IMG/VR virus record: IMGVR_UViG_3300047095_000426
Location: 1-39,153 of that record
Direction: 5' to 3' (one strand)
Length of the DNA stretch: 39,153 nucleotides
From: a virus
Shown: piece by piece, positions 16,711-23,042 of the stretch
Position numbering within the stretch: the first letter of the stretch is position 1
Layout: each line of letters begins with the position of its first letter
Notes under the pieces: generated by a model
Databases searched by the model: none
What the model was told of the DNA's origin: nothing
Seen by the model: only the letters and a program-made list of their open reading frames with translations
Program-made: the position numbers and the translations under genes

Positions 16711-16852
16711 CGTGGTAGTCGCCGCAGAAGCGGCATAGGTACACCACCCCGCCGTCCAGCGTCTGCGCGAGCTGGAGAGTCTGCTCCTTGGTCGGGCAGC
16801 GCCGCTCCAACTCGCGCCAGGCTTCTTCCTCCTCCGGTGTCCAGTCGGTCAC
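16676..16852 (-). CDS. Small Cys-containing protein, 58 aa (GTG start)
   Basis: GGAGG (complement of 16860-16864) lies seven bases before a GTG at 16852; a second GTG is one codon upstream. The product reads MTDWTPEEEEAWRELERRCP with a C-terminal CRFC pair, suggesting a small zinc-binding element with the earlier Cys. It is the last gene of the leftward operon and runs 35 bases into the 3' end of the endolysin gene on the opposite strand. Codon quality and the Shine-Dalgarno support it; no family is recognised. Confidence 0.5.
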   Translation of the reverse strand: MTDWTPEEEEAWRELERRCPTKEQTLQLAQTLDGGVVYLCRFCGDYHVRPLPSPEQSV

Positions 16853-16864
16853 CACGGTGCCTCC

Positions 16865-17368
16865 TCACTGACCAAGGACGCTGAACCAGCTTTGCGGCTG
16901 CGTCGGGGCTTTGGTTCGGGGTTTAGGGGCGGCTCGGCTCTCCCCGTCTTCGATTCGGTAAACCCTGCTGGCGGGAACGGCCACGGGATCGGGCTGCGGT
17001 TTGGCGCGGGACTTGCGCGGCGCAGGCGGGGCAACCTCTTTGTCGACGAGGTGCCAGAGCTTTCTTCCGTTCTCGCCAAACTTGAATTGGACACGGTTTT
17101 CCCTCTCCAGTTTTTTGATTGCGGTCTGTGCTGTTGCGGGCGTCACGCAGAAGTGTCGAGCAATCGTCTCATACGACTGCCAGCCCTTGCGCTCTGACAT
17201 GAACCTGATCAAGCGTTCTTCGGTCATGGTTCCAACCTCATAAAGGATGACCTCCTGCGTCTTGAAGCGAGCCTTGCAAGCGAGGCAGTTTCGTACCCTG
17301 AAAGCATCCGCATTCTTGCGCCATCGTTTGAAAGCCAACGCCGCGCCGCAGTTGGGGCAAGGCGTCAT
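16865..17368 (-). CDS. Zinc-ribbon plus winged-helix DNA-binding protein
   Basis: The 167-residue product starts at ATG17368 after GGAGAAG, overlapping the upstream stop (ATGA). Residues 4-31 hold CPNC and CLAC around a basic segment, followed by ARFKTQE; this resembles the zinc ribbon of NrdR-type regulators. Residues about 50-110 (IRFMSERKGWQSYETIARHF, ATAQTAIKKLERE) form a winged-helix. The Pro/Lys/Arg-rich tail is probably flexible. It is likely a transcriptional regulator of the phage or host. It lacks the ATP-cone of NrdR. Confidence 0.72.
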   Translation of the reverse strand: MTPCPNCGAALAFKRWRKNADAFRVRNCLACKARFKTQEVILYEVGTMTEERLIRFMSERKGWQSYETIARHFCVTPATAQTAIKKLERENRVQFKFGENGRKLWHLVDKEVAPPAPRKSRAKPQPDPVAVPASRVYRIEDGESRAAPKPRTKAPTQPQSWFSVLGQ

Positions 17369-17580
17369 CCGTTCTTCTCCTTCAGTTTTGCTTCGACTTC
17401 GAGGCACAAGTCATACGCTCCGAGTTCGGCATTCGACAATTCTTCAAGTTCCTTATCCGTCAGCCCTTGCCATAGCTCATCCGGTTTCCACGGCAGCGGG
17501 TGTCCTGCTGCTTCGTAGGCTTTGTTCCGCCACATTGCCGCGCTCTTTTTGTATCGTTCGCAGTCAGGGCACATGCTCAT
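17365..17580 (-). CDS. Small protein with N-terminal CxxC, 71 aa
   Basis: The product begins MSMCPDCERYKKSAAMWRNK, so the first residues contain a CPDC pair followed by a helix, then a Trp-containing segment and an acidic helix (about 40-65). It overlaps neighbours on both sides by ATGA junctions. One CxxC alone cannot complete a zinc site, so dimerisation or a structural role is possible. No named family is recognised. Confidence 0.65.
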   Translation of the reverse strand: MSMCPDCERYKKSAAMWRNKAYEAAGHPLPWKPDELWQGLTDKELEELSNAELGAYDLCLEVEAKLKEKNG

Positions 17581-17855
17581 ATCTCAAGGCTCTCAATAAT
17601 GTGGGCAAGCTCATCAATGACGGCTGTGGTTTGTTGTCGGTATTGATTAATGGACAGGCCGAGCGGTGAAGCCACTGGCGATACCTCAGTAGAGGCTGTA
17701 CGACTCGGAATCTCTGCCATCACCGGCTTGAGGCGCATATACAGTGTTTCTACCGTTGCCTTCAGCAGGTCAATCGTGCATTGCATCTCAACGCACTGCC
17801 TTTCAATTTGGCTTTTGTATTGCTCTACTTCTGGGTTTTGTTTAACTTGGTTCAT
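17577..17855 (-). CDS. Hypothetical coiled-coil protein, 92 aa
   Basis: ATG17855 follows GGGGAGAG at a good distance; the upstream in-frame extension overlaps the neighbouring gene and is rejected. The product begins MNQVKQNPEVEQYKSQIERQ and is mainly helical with two long amphipathic segments (about 8-45 and 68-92). No catalytic motif is visible. Its end overlaps the next gene by four bases. Its codon use is less GC-rich than that of the neighbours. Confidence 0.6.
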   Translation of the reverse strand: MNQVKQNPEVEQYKSQIERQCVEMQCTIDLLKATVETLYMRLKPVMAEIPSRTASTEVSPVASPLGLSINQYRQQTTAVIDELAHIIESLEI

Positions 17856-18151
17856 TTCTCTCCCCTTGCTCTGATCATCGCTGCCGCTGCCAGCGTCCCG
17901 TAGCCATCGACCCCTGCCTGCTCGACAACCTTCGCACACGCCTCACGTTCGGCAGCAACCGCCTCCTCCAGCGTTTTGATGTACTCGTTGATGCGCTCAA
18001 TCTCGGGCGCATTCAGGGCGATGATTTGATCACGCTCGGCAGCGGCGACAAGGGCTGCGAAGCGTTCAAGCCTGTTTTCTTCGTCGTCCCAGTGTTTGTG
18101 CCAATCAATGTCTGCCTCCCGCGCCATGCGGATGATGTCGTCGCGTGTCAT
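17852..18151 (-). CDS. Hypothetical phage protein, 99 aa
   Basis: The product starts MTRDDIIRMAREADIDWHKH, contains LERFAALVAAAERD, and continues EEAVAAEREACAKVVEQAG. The combination MTRDDIIRMAREA...LERFAALVAAAERE is widespread in small proteins of proteobacterial phages, with unknown function. It is all helical by appearance. It is ATGA-coupled to both neighbours in the leftward operon. Confidence 0.7.
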   Translation of the reverse strand: MTRDDIIRMAREADIDWHKHWDDEENRLERFAALVAAAERDQIIALNAPEIERINEYIKTLEEAVAAEREACAKVVEQAGVDGYGTLAAAAMIRARGEK

Positions 18152-18390
18152 GCGCCTTCCTCCAAGTGGTCACGGATGCTCTTGTCTTCCGTGCAGTTCA
18201 CAGGGATGCAAGTCGGATGCTCCCAGCCCTTGGCGTCAGCGCCACGGCGCAGCTCGACCGCAATGTCGTCGTAGTCAGCCATGCCGAGCGCGTCGTCTGC
18301 GTTCTCCATTGCGGCCGCCTTCGCGGCCTTCTCGTCGTCTGCGACCACCACGAACTCAAAGGTCATCTTGACCGTCCAAAGCTTACTCAT
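18148..18390 (-). CDS. Hypothetical protein, 80 aa
   Basis: ATG18390 gives MSKLWTVKMTFEFVVVADDE, a strand-like start followed by a helix KAAKAAAMENADDAL. The C-terminal part has GWEHPTCIPVNC. The strand/helix pattern resembles small phage proteins of the 'MKWTVTVEFEVEVEADSEEEA' type found near replication genes. The 5' end overlaps the upstream gene by eight bases and the 3' end the downstream gene by four. The function is unknown. Confidence 0.65.
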   Translation of the reverse strand: MSKLWTVKMTFEFVVVADDEKAAKAAAMENADDALGMADYDDIAVELRRGADAKGWEHPTCIPVNCTEDKSIRDHLEEGA

Positions 18391-18562
18391 GGCCCGTCTC
18401 CTTGGGGTGCTGGGCGGCGATCTGCGCCTTGGTGAGCCGCGCCTCAACCACGATGGTGTCGCAGAGCGCGCGGGCTTCGCTGAACTTCTGCTCGAGGATC
18501 AGTTGCCAGACCTGATCTACCAGCTTCTTCATCTGATGGTACCCTTCAGCGTAGTCAATCAT
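18383..18562 (-). CDS. Small helical protein, 59 aa
   Basis: ATG18562 overlaps the stop of the upstream gene (ATGA). The product reads MIDYAEGYHQMKKLVDQVWQ and then EQKFSEARALCDTIVVEARL, two helices joined by a short loop. A longer in-frame start at 18604 would cover most of the upstream 43-codon gene and is rejected. No family is recognised. Confidence 0.6.
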   Translation of the reverse strand: MIDYAEGYHQMKKLVDQVWQLILEQKFSEARALCDTIVVEARLTKAQIAAQHPKETGHE

Positions 18563-18690
18563 TTCATGTCCTTCAGTCGGGTAGGTTGCTGGGCGGCCGC
18601 CCACTTGGCCTGGTACTCGGGCTGCCCCGAGGGCGGCGTCCAGCCGTGCTTGCGCCAGGTGCGCTGGACGTCGGTTGCCGCTGCGATCAT
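18559..18690 (-). CDS. Very small protein, 43 aa
   Basis: ATG18690 overlaps the preceding stop (ATGA), and its own stop overlaps the next ATG in the same way. The product starts MIAAATDVQRTWRKHGWTPP and ends PTRLKDMK. The segment VQRTWRKHGWTPPS is familiar from short phage proteins of unknown role. The tight coupling on both sides is the main evidence for translation. Confidence 0.58.
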   Translation of the reverse strand: MIAAATDVQRTWRKHGWTPPSGQPEYQAKWAAAQQPTRLKDMK

Positions 18691-18875
18691 GTAGCGCTCG
18701 TCAAGCGCTTGAGCAGTTCCAGCCTCTCGCGCGAGTCGCGCAGCCTGCAAATTCTCATGTGCAGGCGTGTCGCAACGGACACGCGCCTCTTCCCCGTTAC
18801 CTCTTCTTCCAGCAGCGCCCATAGTTGCTCCTCAGTAAGTGAGTTTAGTTTTCGCAGAGTTTCTCGCCAGTTCAA
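18687..18875 (-). CDS. Small helical protein, 62 aa (TTG start)
   Basis: The product (M)NWRETLRKLNSLTEEQLWAL, then EEEVTGKRRVSVATRLHMRI and RDSRERLELLKRL, is two charged helices with conserved-looking Leu/Arg spacing. GGAG lies seven bases before TTG18875; a GTG at 18911 in the same frame is the alternative. It overlaps the 3' end of the upstream gene by 44 bases in another frame and is coupled to the downstream gene by ATGA. The function is unknown. Confidence 0.58.
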   Translation of the reverse strand: MNWRETLRKLNSLTEEQLWALLEEEVTGKRRVSVATRLHMRICRLRDSRERLELLKRLTSAT

Positions 18876-19002
18876 TTCGCTTCTCCAAGTTGTTGATCTG
18901 CACCAAGACACGGTCGAGCGCGCGCTTGGCAGCGTTGTAGTCGCGCTGCCGTATGCGCGCCTCCAGCCGCGCCGCCTTCAGTCTCTCAGTCAAAGGGATC
19001 AC
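18832..19002 (-). CDS. Short coiled-coil protein, 56 aa (GTG start)
   Basis: The GTG at 19002 overlaps the stop of the helicase gene (GTGA). The product reads MIPLTERLKAARLEARIRQR, then DYNAAKRALDRVLVQINNLEKRIELAR, an uninterrupted charged coiled coil. Short proteins like this often follow SNF2-like helicase genes in phage replication operons. Translation is supported by the coupling and the clean coiled-coil periodicity. Its last 44 bases overlap the next gene. Confidence 0.6.
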   Translation of the reverse strand: MIPLTERLKAARLEARIRQRDYNAAKRALDRVLVQINNLEKRIELARNSAKTKLTY

Positions 19003-20288
19003 CGTAAAGCCTCCATCGCAAGGTCAGACACCGTTCGCTTTTCAAACAAACCCTTCCAGATCGTCTCGTCGACCGTCTTCTCGGTCAGCAACACATAGTT
19101 CCACACAGGCCGGCGCTGCCCGCTGCGGTGCAGGCGCCCGACCGCCTGTTCGTAGAGCTCCAGCGACCACGGCAGCGACAACCACACCATCATGTGCTGG
19201 CCTTGCAGGTTGAGCCCGTGCCCGGCTGACTGCGGGTGCGCTGCCAAGAGTTCGATCTGGCCCGCGTTCCAGCGCGTGACGCTGTCTGGATGATTGAGCG
19301 TCTCGACGTGCGGGAAGCGCCGCTCAAGCGCTGCCAACTGCTCCTTGAACTGATACCAGACAAGGGTCGGCGCGCGCTGGTTCTCATCCAGTATGTCCGC
19401 GAGCGCGTCGAGCTTGTGGTCTGAGCGCCAGACCGCGTAGCCGTGATTGTCGTAGACGAACCCGGCTGCGAGCTGCTGAAGCTTCATCGTCACCGCTGCG
19501 GCCGAGGGCGCGGTGATGATGGCGCTGCCGTATTGCAGCAGCATCTCCTTCTTCATTGCGGCGTAGTCGTCCATCCGCATCGGCAGGCGCCGCTCGACTG
19601 TGTTGAGCGGGGGCAGGCTGTCCTTGTAGTCGGCATTCTCCAACACATAGGTCCACGGTTTGATGCGCTGCATCACGCGCTCAAGCGCACCAGGTAGCGG
19701 CGTCCACTGACCGTAGTCACGGTTCAGGCAGTGGAAGTACTGTTGCAGGAACGCGCCCTTGCTGCGGCCCAGCATCTGCTGGTCGATGATCTTGCACTGG
19801 CCGAATACGTCCTCAAGTCCGTTCGCGGTGAACGAGCCGGTCAGCCCCCAACGGATCTGCATGGGCTCGATCACTTTCGCGAGCGCCTTGTAGCGCAGCC
19901 CGCTCGGGTTCTTGAGCCGGGTCAGTTCGTCGAACACGATCACATCGAAGTTGAGCTTCTGCGTAGCGAGCCATTGCAGGTTGTCGTAGTTGGTCACCAC
20001 CACCTGCGCGGCCGACGCGAGCGCCTTGGCGCGCTGGGTCGGCGTGCCGACCGCAACCGCGAGCTTGAGAGCAGGCGCCCACTTCACACCCTCGACCGGC
20101 CAGACGTCGGTGCAGACCCGCTTGGGCGCGAGCACCAGCGCCCGCTTGGCGTGGCCCATGTCGAACAGATCCGCGAGCGCGGTCAACGTGGTCGCGGTCT
20201 TGCCGGCCCCGACCGGCGCCAGCACCATCGCCCGGTCGTTCGCGTAAAGGAAGTCGGCCGCTTCTTCCTGGTAGTCGCGTAGCTTCAC
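18999..20288 (-). CDS. SNF2-family-like (SF2) DNA helicase
   Basis: The 429-residue product has superfamily 2 motifs in order: Walker A PVGAGKT (25-31), motif Ia VLAPKRVC (52-59), motif II VFDELTRLK (118-126), motif III GLTGSF (148-153), motif V SAGHGLNLQ (354-362) and motif VI QAVGRLHRSGQ (381-391). This is the compact phage SNF2-like helicase found beside VRR-NUC and family A polymerase genes. It probably remodels forks or recombination intermediates. The start GTG20288 (MKLRDYQEEA) has GGGG six bases upstream; GTG20300 is an alternative. Motif II is DEL rather than DEAH/DEAD. Confidence 0.87.
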   Translation of the reverse strand: MKLRDYQEEAADFLYANDRAMVLAPVGAGKTATTLTALADLFDMGHAKRALVLAPKRVCTDVWPVEGVKWAPALKLAVAVGTPTQRAKALASAAQVVVTNYDNLQWLATQKLNFDVIVFDELTRLKNPSGLRYKALAKVIEPMQIRWGLTGSFTANGLEDVFGQCKIIDQQMLGRSKGAFLQQYFHCLNRDYGQWTPLPGALERVMQRIKPWTYVLENADYKDSLPPLNTVERRLPMRMDDYAAMKKEMLLQYGSAIITAPSAAAVTMKLQQLAAGFVYDNHGYAVWRSDHKLDALADILDENQRAPTLVWYQFKEQLAALERRFPHVETLNHPDSVTRWNAGQIELLAAHPQSAGHGLNLQGQHMMVWLSLPWSLELYEQAVGRLHRSGQRRPVWNYVLLTEKTVDETIWKGLFEKRTVSDLAMEALR

Positions 20289-20887
20289 AGAGTGCCCCAC
20301 TGGTCTGCCATCGCTTGCGCGATGCCGTCATAGGTTGCGCTGCGGATTTTCCAGCGATCGTCGCTCGGCCCCAGCCTGTTTTGCCCACTGTCGGTCTGGT
20401 TGCCCCAACGCTTGCGCCCGTCCACGATGCGTGGTTCAACAATTGACGTCGGCTGCAAAGGTGGCAGCCCTTTCAGCCAAAGACAGGTCTTCTTGCTGGC
20501 GTCATGGCCAAACTGCCACGGTTGGATGGTCTGGTCAGGCTTGCGAATGCGGCTGCTGATGATGCTGACCGGATTCTCGAGTGCAATGCGCGGCACAGGC
20601 GCTTCCAGCAGAACCCGCACGAACGCCAATGCGTCCTCGGTCAACTGCGGGTCGCGCAACCCCCGCCGCGTCCAGTGCATCCCACTGACAGACAGATAGG
20701 TGCAAGGCGGGTGCGCCACCATCAGATCCCAGTCGTGGTCAAGGATGTTTCGGACATCACCTTGATAGTGGTCGCCTGACGCTGACGATTCACAAGGCAG
20801 CAGATCGCACGACATGGCGTAATGGCCAACGCGCAGGAAGGCGTCCCGCACCGCGCCGCTGTACTCGCAAGCGATCAACACTCTCAT
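20285..20887 (-). CDS. DNA cytosine methyltransferase-like protein
   Basis: The 200-residue product begins MRVLIACEYSGAVRDAFLRV, a motif I-type SAM-binding strand, with a CDLLP acidic loop and GDVRNIL. The motif IV-like AHPPCTYLSVSG has the PPC catalytic triplet (60-62). ENP (104-106) stands where C5-cytosine methyltransferases have ENV. It is much shorter than classical C5 enzymes and has no obvious target recognition domain. No restriction partner is near, so an anti-restriction or regulatory methylation role is inferred; activity is unproven. Confidence 0.75.
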   Translation of the reverse strand: MRVLIACEYSGAVRDAFLRVGHYAMSCDLLPCESSASGDHYQGDVRNILDHDWDLMVAHPPCTYLSVSGMHWTRRGLRDPQLTEDALAFVRVLLEAPVPRIALENPVSIISSRIRKPDQTIQPWQFGHDASKKTCLWLKGLPPLQPTSIVEPRIVDGRKRWGNQTDSGQNRLGPSDDRWKIRSATYDGIAQAMADQWGTL

Positions 20888-21153
20888 AGCGTCCCCATAA
20901 GTTCATCAACGTCCGACCGCGACCAGACCACGCAGACGCGTGCGCCGACCGCGCGCATCTCTGATATCGTTTGGTTCTGAAGGGCTGAAAGCCGGCCTGT
21001 CTCGGCCTTCACTTCCACAAAGATCACCACGCCGCCCGGCATGATCAGCACCCGGTCCGGCACGCCACGATGGGCGGGCGAAACGAACTTGAACGCAAGC
21101 CCGCCTCGCTTCTTGACCTGCTTGACCAAATACGCTTCAATGTCCTTCTCCAA
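20884..21153 (-). CDS. VRR-NUC domain nuclease
   Basis: The 89-residue product starts (M)EKDIEAYLVKQVKKRGGLAF and has the VRR-NUC core: SPAHRGVPDRVLIMPGG (about 25-41) with the PD pair, then VIFVEVKAETGRLSALQ (about 43-59) with E-x-K. This PD-(D/E)XK fold cuts branched DNA. GGAGG lies eight bases before TTG21153; an ATT one codon upstream is also possible. An in-frame extension runs far into the divergent gene and is rejected. It is the first gene of the leftward operon. Confidence 0.85.
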   Translation of the reverse strand: MEKDIEAYLVKQVKKRGGLAFKFVSPAHRGVPDRVLIMPGGVVIFVEVKAETGRLSALQNQTISEMRAVGARVCVVWSRSDVDELMGTL

Positions 21154-21191
21154 AATTTTTTCCTCCGACGAATGTTCAACAGTTTGGGGCG

Positions 21192-21220
21192 TTGCAAAGT
21201 TTTTGTCAACAGGGTAGGAT
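21192..21220 (+). promoter_or_regulatory. Candidate sigma70 promoter for replication operon
   Basis: TTGCAA (21192-21197) and TAGGAT (21215-21220) are 17 bp apart, each matching the consensus at four of six positions. The predicted start lies about 18 bases before ATG21245. On the other strand of the same gap a perfect TTGACA (21209-21204) faces the VRR-NUC gene with a poor -10 (CAAACT, 21186-21181), so the gap is a divergent promoter region. Confidence 0.45.
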
Positions 21221-21244
21221 GCTCGCTCAAACGAAGGAGTGACC

Positions 21245-22336
21245 ATGACAGAACATAGCAGGATCGTCGGAGGCTCAAGCGCGGCTCGGGTGATCGCGTG
21301 TCCGGGCAGCGTGCAGCTCGTCCGGAAAGCCCCGCCGCAGATCGAGAACCAGTACATGGCCGCAGGCACGCGGCTCCACAACGCGATCGCCGCGCTGCTG
21401 ATGAGCGGGCCGGTCGACCTGACCGAGTTCGACGACACCGAGCAGTCAAAGCTCGACTTCGCGGTCAAGTTCGTCGACGCGCTGGAGGCCGAGGAGCCTG
21501 ACAGCGTGCTGGAGTTTGACGTCGAGGCGCGGGTCAAGTGGGACCGCGTGCCTGGCGCTTTTGGCACGGTCGACTTCATCGGCCGGCTCGGTGACAGCGC
21601 GATCGTGCTGGACTGGAAGTTCGGCGACGGCGTGATGGTCGACGCCAAGGACAACGCGCAGTTAATGTTCTACGCGCTGGCCGCCTTCCGGTCGAACCAC
21701 TGGGCGTTCGATGGTGCGGTCTTCGTTGAGCTCATCATCGTCCAGCCCTTTGAGGTGCGGCGCTGGGTGACCGACATCAAGCGGCTGTTGGACTTTGAGC
21801 AGGATCTGATCTCAGCGATCCGCATTGCGGAGTCCGACACGCCCCCGCTCTGGACCGGCTCGCACTGCCGTTTCTGCCCCGCGAAGGTGCTCTGCCCCGC
21901 GCAGACCGGCGAGATCGACCGCTTGGTGCGGCGCTCGCTCGCCGAGCTCGACCCAGAGGCGCTCGGTCGGGCGCTCGCGCTCGCAGACGACCTTGAAGGG
22001 TTCATCGCCAGCGCGCGCGGGTTGGTGCAGCAGCGGCTGGAGGCGGGTCTGCCGGTGCCTGGCTGGAAGCTGGTCCCAAAACAGGCCCGCCGCAAGTGGG
22101 TCAAGGAATCTGACGCGCTGGCAGCGCTTGCCGCTGCCGGCGTCCCTGAGTCTGAACTGCTGGAGCTCAAGTCTCCCGCGCAGGCCGAGAAGGTGCTGAA
22201 AAAGCACAAGCTCGCTCTGCCGGACGGGCTTGCGGTTTCCGTCAGTTCTGGCGACACCATCGCACCGGAGAGCGATCCCCGGCCCGCGAAGGTGCTTCTC
22301 GCGCAGCAGATGGCTGCTGCGCTCTCTAAACTTTGA
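21245..22336 (+). CDS. DUF2800 RecB-like nuclease with Fe-S cysteines
   Basis: The 363-residue product has a PD-(D/E)XK core (GTVDFIG with D110, then LDWKFG with D123 and K125, and QLMFYALA at 139-146). Its cysteines are C19 near the N-terminus and C208, C211 and C217 near the core end, the four-cysteine arrangement of AddB/Cas4-type iron-sulphur nucleases. It is the phage DUF2800 family, usually next to polymerase genes. AAGGAG six bases upstream supports ATG21245 over GTG21239. It opens the rightward replication operon and probably processes DNA ends. Confidence 0.85.
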   Translation: MTEHSRIVGGSSAARVIACPGSVQLVRKAPPQIENQYMAAGTRLHNAIAALLMSGPVDLTEFDDTEQSKLDFAVKFVDALEAEEPDSVLEFDVEARVKWDRVPGAFGTVDFIGRLGDSAIVLDWKFGDGVMVDAKDNAQLMFYALAAFRSNHWAFDGAVFVELIIVQPFEVRRWVTDIKRLLDFEQDLISAIRIAESDTPPLWTGSHCRFCPAKVLCPAQTGEIDRLVRRSLAELDPEALGRALALADDLEGFIASARGLVQQRLEAGLPVPGWKLVPKQARRKWVKESDALAALAAAGVPESELLELKSPAQAEKVLKKHKLALPDGLAVSVSSGDTIAPESDPRPAKVLLAQQMAAALSKL

Positions 22337-22348
22337 TGGAGTTCAATC

Positions 22349-22996
22349 GTGTCCAATCTCGTTAAGTTTGGTTCTGCTGGTCTTCCCGCCGTTCAAAACC
22401 TCGCCGCTTCCCTGCGGAAGCTCGAACAGGCAGCGCCCTCGGTCATGGTCATCCTGAAGATGGACAAGACCGGGCACTGGGTGTTCGGCGCCGAGCAGGA
22501 GGAGGTCGAGAACGGCAGCCGCTGGGCGGTCAATCCGCTCTCGTTCGTGCATGGCTACATCGCTTGGGGCAAGGGCGAGGCGCTGGGCGAGATGATGGCG
22601 CCGATTACCGATCCGTTGCCAGAGGTCGGCGTGCCGCCCTCGGGCGCGGAACGTGGCTGGGAGATGCAGTTGGGCTTTTCGCTCAAGTGCATCTCGGGCG
22701 AAGACGCCGGTATGGAAGCGCGCTATTCGACGACTTCCGTCGGTGGCAAGCGGGCCGTGCAGCAGTTGGGGCTTGCCATCGCGACGCAGGTCGAGAAGGC
22801 GCCCGACCGCCCCGTGCCGGTCATCACGCTGGGCAAAGACTCCTACCAGCACAAGTCCTACGGGCGCGTCTTCACGCCCGTGTTCGAGGTGCAGGAGTGG
22901 GTCAGCATGAACGGTGAGGAGCCGGCCGCAGAGGATGTCCAGCAGTCGGACGCCCCTGAGGCAGCGCCCGCCCGTCGCGTGCGCCGCACAGCGTAA
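22349..22996 (+). CDS. Hypothetical replication-operon protein, possible ssDNA-binding protein
   Basis: The 215-residue product (GTG start) begins MSNLVKFGSAGLPAVQNLAA. The central part is beta-rich (VMVILKMDKTGHWVFG, GYIAWG, YSTTSVGGKRAV) and the C-terminus (from about 185) is acidic and Ala-rich, then ends in RRVRRTA. It sits between the DUF2800 nuclease and the polymerase, where related operons carry DUF2815-type single-strand DNA-binding proteins. An SSB-like role is therefore plausible but rests on position. It is followed by an intrinsic terminator. Confidence 0.68.
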   Translation: MSNLVKFGSAGLPAVQNLAASLRKLEQAAPSVMVILKMDKTGHWVFGAEQEEVENGSRWAVNPLSFVHGYIAWGKGEALGEMMAPITDPLPEVGVPPSGAERGWEMQLGFSLKCISGEDAGMEARYSTTSVGGKRAVQQLGLAIATQVEKAPDRPVPVITLGKDSYQHKSYGRVFTPVFEVQEWVSMNGEEPAAEDVQQSDAPEAAPARRVRRTA

Positions 22997-23013
22997 GCAG
23001 CACAGCAGGAGGG

Positions 23014-23037
23014 ACGGGGGCTTGGCCCCCGTTTTTT
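23014..23037 (+). terminator. Rho-independent terminator before polymerase gene
   Basis: The arms ACGGGGGC and GCCCCCGT form an 8-bp stem with a TTG loop, followed by six T. It lies 18 bases after the preceding stop and ends five bases before the polymerase ATG. Its stem core resembles the hairpin at 3863-3886. It probably lowers polymerase and primase expression relative to the upstream genes. Confidence 0.85.
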
Positions 23038-23042
23038 ATCAG

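Noticed and set aside
21154-21654. Extension of the VRR-NUC gene to a 256-residue protein
   Set aside because: The added part is antisense to the DUF2800 gene and crosses the divergent promoter region; the domain itself starts near 21153.
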